NCBI GenBank assembly: GCA_023259925.1
Contig: JALRDS010000018.1
Location: 1-10,501 of the forward strand
Source of the DNA: Candidatus Saccharimonadia bacterium
GTDB lineage: Bacteria; Patescibacteriota; Saccharimonadia; Saccharimonadales; Saccharimonadaceae
DNA length: 10,501 bases
Reading direction: 5' to 3'
This document shows positions 5,094 to 10,501 of the stretch, in pieces. The position numbers and the translations under genes are program-made. The notes under the pieces were generated by a model. The model worked only from the letters and a program-made list of their open reading frames with translations, did no database searches and had not been told where the DNA came from. Position 1 is the stretch's first letter; each line of letters opens with the position of its first letter.

Positions 5094-7897
5094 AGCACTT
5101 GCTTTAGGTATTTTCCAGTGAACGACTTCGTTTTCGCTACTTGTTCTGGCGTACCTTCTGCTACAACTTGACCGCCACCAGAGCCACCTTCGGGGCCCAT
5201 ATCAATAACATGATCGGCTGACTTAATAACATCGAGGTTATGCTCTATAATAACCATGCTGTTGCCGCCCTCCACAAGCTGCTGCAAGATACCAAGAAGT
5301 CGCTTAACGTCGGCCGAATGCAACCCCGTGGTTGGCTCATCGAGAATATACAGTGTTTTACCTGTCGAGCGCCGGCTAAGCTCGCTCGCTAGCTTAATAC
5401 GTTGGGCTTCACCGCCACTAAACGTAGTTGCTGGCTGACCTAATCGAATATAGCCCAAACCGACATCGACCAGCGTGTCGAGCTTACGAGCGATTGCTGG
5501 GACGTTTTCAAAGAACCCAGCTGCCTGCTCAACAGTCATCTCGAGTACATCGCTAATAGTTTTTTCTTTATATTTAATTTCTAATGCTTCCCGGTTGTAT
5601 CGCTTACCGCCACATTCATCACAGGTCACGTACACATCCGGTAAGAAGTGCATTTCAATTTTAATCACACCGTCACCCTGGCAGTTTTCACAACGACCAC
5701 CTTTCACGTTAAAGCTAAAACGACCTGCTTTATAGCCACGAATGTTGGCTTCAGGCGTACTCGCAAATAACTCACGGATTGGAGTGAACACCCCAGTGTA
5801 GGTTGCAGGATTTGAACGTGGTGTTCTACCAATCGCAGACTGATCAATAATGATTGCTTTATCGAGTTGATCAATGCCCTCAATGGTTTCGTGCTTGCCT
5901 GGGACACTCTGGGCTCTGTGCAGTCGTGCAGATAGCTCTTTGGCTAGAATATCATTGACTAACGTAGACTTGCCACTCCCCGACACTCCGCTTACCACAG
6001 TCATTACTCCAAGCGGTATTGATACATCAATTTTCTTCAAATTATTTTCTGCAGCCCCTAGAATTTGCAACTGTCGGTCAGCCTGTACACTCCGACGTTT
6101 CTTCGGTGCAGCAATCGATTCACGCCCTGATAAATAATTTCCCGTAATACTATTCGTATCTTTTGCTACTTCTTCCGGCGTACCATGTGCAACCACCTGG
6201 CCACCATGCACGCCAGCATGCGGACCAATATCAAGTAAGTAATCGGCTTGGCGAATTGTGTCTTCGTCGTGCTCCACTACGAGCACAGTGTTACCAAGGT
6301 CACGAAGGTGCTTTAAGGTTTCAATTAACTTGTCGTTGTCTCGCTGATGCAAGCCGATTGATGGCTCATCAAGCACGTATAACACACCCTGAAGTCCGGA
6401 ACCGATTTGCGTAGCTAATCGAATACGTTGTGCCTCGCCACCGCTGAGCGTATTTGCAGCTCGCGATAACTCCAAATACGTCAAGCCGACGTTACTCATA
6501 AAGCCTAATCGTGCAGTGATTTCTTTCAGAATTTGCGATGCAATAAACTGCTCTTGGTCAGAGAGTTTGAGTTCTTTAAATAATTCTAAGGCCTCATCTA
6601 CTCCAAGGTTGGTGATGTCCATAATGTTCAAGCCATGAACGGTAACCGCGAGAACCACTGGTTTCAATCTTGAACCCTTGCAGGCGTGGCACTTGCGTTC
6701 GCGCATAAATCGTTCAATATCCTTACGCATAAACTCACTATCAGTTTCTTTATGCCTGCGCTCAAGGTTCGGAATTACGCCCTCGTACGTCGAATCGTAT
6801 TGGCGACCATTTCCAAGCTGAACGGTGTATTTTTGGTTACCGGTGCCATAAAGCACCTTATCGAGTGCATCATCACTCAACTCACCTACCGGTGTTTGAA
6901 TACTAAACCCATGCGCGTTAGCAACCACCGCTAGCTTTTTCATGTACCACGCATCAGTATTTACTCGGTTATATGGGCGGATTGCACCTTCGGAAATAGT
7001 TAAGCGTGGGTTGAAGACTAAGTCTGGATCAACTTCTAGCCTGCTCCCAAGCCCTGTACAAACTGGGCAGGCACCTTGTGGAGCGTTAAAACTAAACAGC
7101 CGTGGTTCAAGTTCGGGGATATCCTCATTAGGATGATCGACGCATGCGTAACGTTGACTGAATACGGTTACCTGATCGTTATCGACGTCGTGTAGCTCTA
7201 CTACACCATCGGCAATATCAAGCGCCTGCTCAACAGATTGTGCAACACGACTAAGCTGTGCTGTACCCATCACAATTCGATCAACGACTATTTCAATATT
7301 GTGCTTAAACTTTTTGTCGAGTTCCGGGAATTCATCAAGTGCATACACCACACCGTCAACACGGGCACGAGCAAAGCCGAGCCGACGATACTGTTCAGGA
7401 ACATGAGCAAACTCACCCTTTTTATCCTTAACAATTGGCGCTAGAATCATTAGCCGAAGGCCGTCTTCTAATTTCATAATTTCATCGATGATTGCCTGCG
7501 GCGTACGACGAGACACTTCATTGCCACATACCGGGCAATGCGGAACGCCAATGCGAGCGAATAGGAGCCGCATATAGTCATATATTTCTGTCACAGTTGC
7601 CACTGTTGAACGCGGGTTACGGCTGGTCGACTTTTGATCAATTGAGATAGCCGGACTAAGTCCATCGATTTGATCGACATCAGGCTTTTCCATTAACCCC
7701 AAAAATTGCCGCGCATAACTTGATAAGCTTTCCACGTAACGACGTTGACCTTCGGCGTAAATCGTATCAAATGCCAAACTAGATTTACCTGAGCCGCTAA
7801 GTCCAGTTATCACCACTAATTTGTCGCGCGGAATATCAACACTAATATTTTTTAGGTTGTGTTCACGCGCGCCTACTACTCTAAGTACATTCGACAT
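5090..7897 (-). CDS. uvrA: Excinuclease ABC subunit A (UvrA)
   Basis: UvrA is the damage-sensing ATPase of nucleotide excision repair; with UvrB it scans DNA and marks lesions for UvrC. The 935-residue protein has normal length and two ABC ATPase modules. Module one: Walker A GLSGSGKSS (32-40), signature LSGGEAQ (484-490), Walker B VLDEP (508-512). Module two: Walker A GVSGSGKST (637-645), signature FSGGEAQ (826-832), Walker B ILDEP (851-855). The essential damage-binding zinc module is intact, with C736, C739, C759 and C762. Other cysteine pairs are C121/C124, C277/C280 and C403/C406. In the first zinc site one ligand position is histidine (C252-x-x-H255 paired with C277/C280), a plausible ligand and probably a lineage variant. 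The start ATG at 7897 is 8 bases after a perfect -10 box with no Shine-Dalgarno. uvrB and uvrC are not in the window. The stop TAA overlaps that of the converging gene. Confidence 0.98.
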   Translation of the reverse strand: MSNVLRVVGAREHNLKNISVDIPRDKLVVITGLSGSGKSSLAFDTIYAEGQRRYVESLSSYARQFLGLMEKPDVDQIDGLSPAISIDQKSTSRNPRSTVATVTEIYDYMRLLFARIGVPHCPVCGNEVSRRTPQAIIDEIMKLEDGLRLMILAPIVKDKKGEFAHVPEQYRRLGFARARVDGVVYALDEFPELDKKFKHNIEIVVDRIVMGTAQLSRVAQSVEQALDIADGVVELHDVDNDQVTVFSQRYACVDHPNEDIPELEPRLFSFNAPQGACPVCTGLGSRLEVDPDLVFNPRLTISEGAIRPYNRVNTDAWYMKKLAVVANAHGFSIQTPVGELSDDALDKVLYGTGNQKYTVQLGNGRQYDSTYEGVIPNLERRHKETDSEFMRKDIERFMRERKCHACKGSRLKPVVLAVTVHGLNIMDITNLGVDEALELFKELKLSDQEQFIASQILKEITARLGFMSNVGLTYLELSRAANTLSGGEAQRIRLATQIGSGLQGVLYVLDEPSIGLHQRDNDKLIETLKHLRDLGNTVLVVEHDEDTIRQADYLLDIGPHAGVHGGQVVAHGTPEEVAKDTNSITGNYLSGRESIAAPKKRRSVQADRQLQILGAAENNLKKIDVSIPLGVMTVVSGVSGSGKSTLVNDILAKELSARLHRAQSVPGKHETIEGIDQLDKAIIIDQSAIGRTPRSNPATYTGVFTPIRELFASTPEANIRGYKAGRFSFNVKGGRCENCQGDGVIKIEMHFLPDVYVTCDECGGKRYNREALEIKYKEKTISDVLEMTVEQAAGFFENVPAIARKLDTLVDVGLGYIRLGQPATTFSGGEAQRIKLASELSRRSTGKTLYILDEPTTGLHSADVKRLLGILQQLVEGGNSMVIIEHNLDVIKSADHVIDMGPEGGSGGGQVVAEGTPEQVAKTKSFTGKYLKQVL

Positions 7898-7905
7898 AAC
7901 ACTTT

Positions 7906-7914
7906 ATTATACCA
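7906..7914 (-). promoter_or_regulatory. uvrA promoter, extended -10 (TGG TATAAT)
   Basis: The minus strand reads TGGTATAAT, then eight bases, then the uvrA ATG. Transcription would begin at or one or two bases before the ATG, so the mRNA is predicted leaderless. The element matches the trhO and L25 promoters. I see no obvious LexA-type operator overlapping it. Confidence 0.7.
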
Positions 7915-7933
7915 TTTTTAGGTCGCCTACGCC

Positions 7934-7978
7934 CAGTTAGTCAATCAAACACGCCTATGCTTGCCGTTTGACTAAACT
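7934..7978. repeat. Imperfect inverted repeat between uvrA and the small membrane protein gene
   Basis: AGTTAGTCAATCAAAC (7934-7949) is an imperfect inverted partner of GTTTGACTAAACT (7966-7978), separated by 16 bases. Pairing needs a small bulge in each alignment I tried. The right arm lies within the spacer of the candidate promoter of the small membrane gene, so it could be an operator. It could equally be remnant or chance symmetry. Confidence 0.35.
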
Positions 7979-7989
7979 AAGAGTATATT
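7961..7989 (+). promoter_or_regulatory. Candidate promoter for the small membrane protein
   Basis: TTGCCG (7961-7966) and TATATT (7984-7989) are separated by 17 bases, matching four and five of six consensus bases. Transcription would begin near 7996, giving a leader of about 40 bases that contains the Shine-Dalgarno AGAAAGG. An alternative -35, TTGACT at 7968, has the right 17-base spacing only to a poorer -10 (TAATAA at 7991). Confidence 0.45.
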
Positions 7990-8036
7990 GTAATAAATTC
8001 TATTTTACCAACATTTAGCGGACAGAAAGGTGCCCC

Positions 8037-8282
8037 ATGAAACAATCAATCATAGCTAGTAGTTTACTTGGATCTCTCTGTATTTACTTACTAGTAATCA
8101 ATTTTTTTGAAACAGCAGCTATGCTTTTACTATTTGGCATATACCCTGGGGCAACCAGTGCGATCAACCCCCAAGCTATGCTCCTTGGCTATGCAATTGT
8201 TGGATTACTTATTATTGGAACTGTTATATTGCCACCAATAACAAAGCTATTTTCTATGCTTCGCCCTCACCAACGGGCATAA
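8037..8282 (+). CDS. Small hypothetical membrane protein, two predicted helices
   Basis: I do not recognise this 81-residue protein. It is very hydrophobic, with a long segment at about 5-34 and a second at about 47-65, and ends in a basic, polar tail (RPHQRA). The first segment contains NFFETAAML, and the loop between segments contains YPGATSAINPQ. The start is supported by a good Shine-Dalgarno, AAAGG, 6 bases before the ATG and by a candidate promoter upstream. It is oriented opposite to uvrA. Its last 29 bases overlap the 3' end of converging sbcB. A real gene is favoured by the ribosome site and a composition fitting a membrane protein. Against it are small size and lack of a known family. 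No function is proposed. Confidence 0.6.
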   Translation: MKQSIIASSLLGSLCIYLLVINFFETAAMLLLFGIYPGATSAINPQAMLLGYAIVGLLIIGTVILPPITKLFSMLRPHQRA

Positions 8283-9678
8283 TTGCCTCGGCCCATAGTT
8301 GCAACTCTTCTAACAAAAAATGCTTGTCGGCAGATACACTGCTGGAAAGCTTATGCAAGCTGGTAACAAAGGGCTTTAGCTGGGCCGCAATGCGCGCCGA
8401 GCGCCATTTTTCCCATACTTCCATCTCATCTTCACTGAGTGTTCGCGGGTAATTCCGGGCCTTGTATCGGAGCAGCAGGTCGCTTAGTCGTTCATCATTA
8501 AACGAAGGATGAAAATCAGCGAGCTCGGACTCGGTTGCATTTCGCACCGCTTCAACACGCATGCTATCTGTGCCATCTAAAAATCCTTCGTACAATTTCG
8601 CTTCTACATCACTACCGGTCACGAACGCAGGCCGGTTTTCAGCAAGTGAGCGAATATTTTCCGCAAACTCCGGGTGCTGAAGCAGTATTTGCTTATGTTT
8701 TTCAACATCTGTTAGTGTTATACTAATGCGTTCCCAGCCATTTTCTTGTTCGAGTACACCAAGTGGCGCAACCGCCGGACAGCGATTGTACTGCAGGGTT
8801 TTAACAGGCAGTGGCACAAAGCCATCAGCAGTTCGCTCTTCCCAGCTGGCATACATTTTTTTCGAGAGCTCGTCAGGTGATAGAGTTATAAACTGACTTG
8901 GGTCGTGCCTAAGATCATACACTACAACATTACTGTTCGGTGCCGAGGTAAGCGGAAACGCCACAGTTGTTTTGTTATACTCAGCGCTATAGCGTCCACT
9001 TGTGTACACAAACGGCTGCTTGTCGTCTAGATTCACTAATTTCTGAACTGACTTTTTGTCACGAATTGATAGCAGATACTCAAACAGTTTCGGTTGATGT
9101 TGGTGCAGTATGTTGCACACATCAATCAGCGCTTCCACGTCACTCAACGCATCATGGGCATTTTCGTGCACAATACCGTTTGCTTTTGTAATCAGCTCCA
9201 GTCGATTTGTCGCCCGGCCCTCATCGTCTACCGGCCAGTTAATGCCGTCAGGCCTTAGTGCCCTCGTCATACGAACAATATCTAGAATATCCCAGCGAGA
9301 CCGTCCATCTTTCCATGCCCAAGCATATGGGTTGTGAAAGGTTCGCCAAAATAAATAGCGGATAAACTCGTCATCGAACCGCACGCTATTAAACCCTACC
9401 GTGATAGTGTTTGGGGTAAATACCTCATCTTGTAAAAACCGGGCGAACTCCGCTTCGGTATATCCATCAGCCTGTGTGCTCTGTGGGGTAATGCCCGTCA
9501 CCATAACTGCTTCAGGGCTCGGCAGAGTATCATCGTTGAGCTTAACGAGTACGTTGACTGGTTCACCTATTGGCTGCAGCGCCATATCAGTGCGCTGGCC
9601 CGCGAATTGCATGATACGATCACTGCGCGGATTCAATCCACTTGTTTCAAGATCGTAAAAAAAGAAGGTATTTGCCAT
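8254..9678 (-). CDS. sbcB: Exodeoxyribonuclease I (ExoI/SbcB)
   Basis: The 474-residue product follows Escherichia coli ExoI along its whole length. ExoI degrades single-stranded DNA 3' to 5' in recombination and mismatch repair. The DEDDh exonuclease domain (about 1-190) carries Asp9 and Glu11 (FYDLETSG), the RFDDEF motif with Asp102, and His175 and Asp180 (NAHDALSD). Family-specific stretches include GITPQ, NPYAWAWKDGRSRWD, ALRPDGINWP and LTKANGI. The SH3-like and helical C-terminal parts that grip ssDNA are present, with NRCPAVAPLG and LLLRYKARNYPRTL. Nothing is missing or broken. An extra in-frame GTG at 9681 lies immediately before ATG 9678. The ATG is 7 bases after a TATACT box, so I take it as the start. 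It stops with TAG and lies 53 bases downstream of obg on the same strand. ExoI is best known in Gammaproteobacteria, so its presence here suggests transfer or a wider spread. Confidence 0.95.
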   Translation of the reverse strand: MANTFFFYDLETSGLNPRSDRIMQFAGQRTDMALQPIGEPVNVLVKLNDDTLPSPEAVMVTGITPQSTQADGYTEAEFARFLQDEVFTPNTITVGFNSVRFDDEFIRYLFWRTFHNPYAWAWKDGRSRWDILDIVRMTRALRPDGINWPVDDEGRATNRLELITKANGIVHENAHDALSDVEALIDVCNILHQHQPKLFEYLLSIRDKKSVQKLVNLDDKQPFVYTSGRYSAEYNKTTVAFPLTSAPNSNVVVYDLRHDPSQFITLSPDELSKKMYASWEERTADGFVPLPVKTLQYNRCPAVAPLGVLEQENGWERISITLTDVEKHKQILLQHPEFAENIRSLAENRPAFVTGSDVEAKLYEGFLDGTDSMRVEAVRNATESELADFHPSFNDERLSDLLLRYKARNYPRTLSEDEMEVWEKWRSARIAAQLKPFVTSLHKLSSSVSADKHFLLEELQLWAEAIMPVGEGEA

Positions 9679-9685
9679 CACCTTT

Positions 9686-9691
9686 AGTATA
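9686..9691 (-). promoter_or_regulatory. sbcB -10 box (TATACT)
   Basis: The minus strand reads TATACT, then AAAGGTG, then the ATG at 9678. The distance predicts a transcript starting at or next to the ATG. AAAGG could act as a Shine-Dalgarno only for a longer message read through from obg, which gives the gene two plausible ways to be translated. A small perfect hairpin, CAAGT with ACTTG (9698-9711), lies just upstream in the obg-sbcB gap. Confidence 0.5.
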
Positions 9692-9731
9692 CAGCAGCAA
9701 GTCTTTACTTGAGTACTTAGTGAAGGAAATG

Positions 9732-10501
9732 CTACTGCTCAACAAGAGTTAATTGCTCGTCACCAATATGAATTATCGAGTCACCTTCAGCACCCTGGCG
9801 TCGTAGCTCATAGGTAATGCCCATTTTCTTCATAATGTCACGCAAACGATTGATGTTTTGGTAGCCGCCTTCAAAGTTGGTGCGACGAGCAAATTTTTCA
9901 ATCCGTTGCCCAGACACACGGTACGAACCATCATCAAGCTTACTAATTGTCCACGCTTTCGAAAGTTCTTCGTTGCTTAAGGTTATACGAGTAATACCAC
10001 TTGGCTCATCGCCGGATTCTGCCAGCTCACGTTCCTTTTTCCGAACCGATTCTACTTCAGCCTTTAATTGTCGCAGCAGCTCTTTGGTCCCTTTTTTCGC
10101 CAATGATGATATTGCTATGACATTGTTGTGACCTGCCGCCTTCTTAGCTGCATCGAGCTGCATCGCGATCAATTCTTCATCAAGTCCTTCGGTTTTTGTG
10201 AGAGCAACTACTTCAGGCCGAGTAGCTAACTCTTGGCTATAGTCTGCCAGTTCGTTTCGAATCACTTCGTAGTCTTTCGCAATGTCATTTGAGTAGGCAT
10301 CAATGAGATGCAGTAGCACTGATGTTCGCTCAACATGGCGTAGGAATGCATCACCCAACCCCTTACCTTGGCTTGCGCCTTCGATTAGCCCTGGAATATC
10401 TGCGATTAAAAGACTACCGTCATCAATATCGGCCACACCGAGGTTTGGTGTTAAGGTTGTGAAGGCGTAATCGGCAATTTCAGGACGTGCGTTCGATACA
10501 A
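9732..10501 (-). CDS. obg: Obg/CgtA GTPase, C-terminal part (5' end outside window)
   Basis: About 255 residues are visible; the N-terminal glycine-rich Obg fold and P-loop lie beyond the right edge. The window begins in switch I with SNARPEIADYAFTTLTPNLG, the Obg hallmark. Next come G3, DIPGLIEGAS, then a G4-position TKTE in VVALTKTEGLD, and G5 in AISSLAKKGT. The last 75 or so residues form the OCT domain found only in part of the family, with GQRIEKFARRTNF and a final IIHIGDEQLTL. Obg binds GTP and late 50S precursors and links ribosome assembly to the growth and stress response. The G4 motif is usually NKxD; here both the Asn and the Asp are replaced (T and E). The frame stays open to the edge, so the GTG at 10436 is internal, not a start. 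It stops with TAG. Confidence 0.95.
   Translation of the reverse strand, partial: VSNARPEIADYAFTTLTPNLGVADIDDGSLLIADIPGLIEGASQGKGLGDAFLRHVERTSVLLHLIDAYSNDIAKDYEVIRNELADYSQELATRPEVVALTKTEGLDEELIAMQLDAAKKAAGHNNVIAISSLAKKGTKELLRQLKAEVESVRKKERELAESGDEPSGITRITLSNEELSKAWTISKLDDGSYRVSGQRIEKFARRTNFEGGYQNINRLRDIMKKMGITYELRRQGAEGDSIIHIGDEQLTLVEQ

Noticed and set aside
5256..7444. Several 60-90 residue open frames antisense to uvrA
   Set aside because: All lie opposite highly conserved UvrA motifs, have no Shine-Dalgarno or promoter, and their products look like reverse-strand shadows.
9679..9681. GTG at 9681 as the sbcB start
   Set aside because: An ATG follows immediately and lies at the same -10 distance seen for other genes here; E. 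coli ExoI alignment needs no extra residue.
10434..10436. GTG at 10436 as the start of obg
   Set aside because: The frame is open upstream to the window edge and encodes the conserved Obg switch I region, so the GTG is an internal valine codon.
1..10501. Recoded TGA (code 25) as in some CPR groups
   Set aside because: All conserved proteins are complete under the standard code with no in-frame TGA at glycine positions.
1..10501. CRISPR array, tRNA, rRNA, insertion sequence or prophage
   Set aside because: I found no regularly spaced direct repeats, no cloverleaf-like sequence in the gaps, and no transposase, integrase or terminal repeats. The gaps are all under about 140 bases.

Overview
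The window looks like ordinary chromosome from a small-genome bacterium. My best guess is a member of the Patescibacteria/CPR, most likely Candidatus Saccharibacteria. That placement rests on overall resemblance: short intergenic gaps, a CTC-type L25 with an acidic tail, an Obg GTPase with a TKxE motif, and moderate GC. It is inference, since no 16S rRNA or other taxonomic marker is present. All nine visible stop codons are TAG or TAA, and no gene needs TGA as a sense codon, so the standard bacterial code fits.

Layout. On the left edge (minus strand) lie the start of a VOC/glyoxalase-fold gene and trhO, a rhodanese-family tRNA U34 hydroxylase. Divergent from trhO, on the plus strand, come a DoxX-family membrane protein and then, after a gap full of inverted repeats, a full-length ABC half-exporter. 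A strong hairpin terminator separates the exporter from the converging gene for ribosomal protein L25/CTC. Divergent from L25 is a YqaA/DedA-type membrane protein, whose stop codon overlaps that of the converging uvrA. Divergent from uvrA is a short, unrecognised two-helix membrane protein, whose 3' end overlaps the converging exonuclease I gene (sbcB). At the right edge is the 3' two thirds or so of the obg GTPase gene, on the same strand as sbcB and upstream of it.

Functions fall into three groups: DNA repair (UvrA, ExoI), translation and ribosome assembly (L25, Obg, TrhO), and the envelope or stress response (DoxX, ABC exporter, YqaA, the small membrane protein, the VOC protein). The genes look like housekeeping rather than one pathway. 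I see no insertion sequence, phage, CRISPR, tRNA or rRNA.

The most notable signal is in the promoters. Five genes (trhO, doxX, yqaA, uvrA, sbcB) have a clear -10 box ending only 6 to 9 bases before their ATG, which predicts leaderless or nearly leaderless mRNAs. Other genes (L25, the small membrane protein, the ABC exporter, VOC) have Shine-Dalgarno-like sequences. A repeated TGGTATAAT element (extended -10) precedes trhO, L25 and uvrA. At trhO/doxX the two -10 boxes form a perfect inverted repeat and are so close that polymerase could probably use only one at a time.
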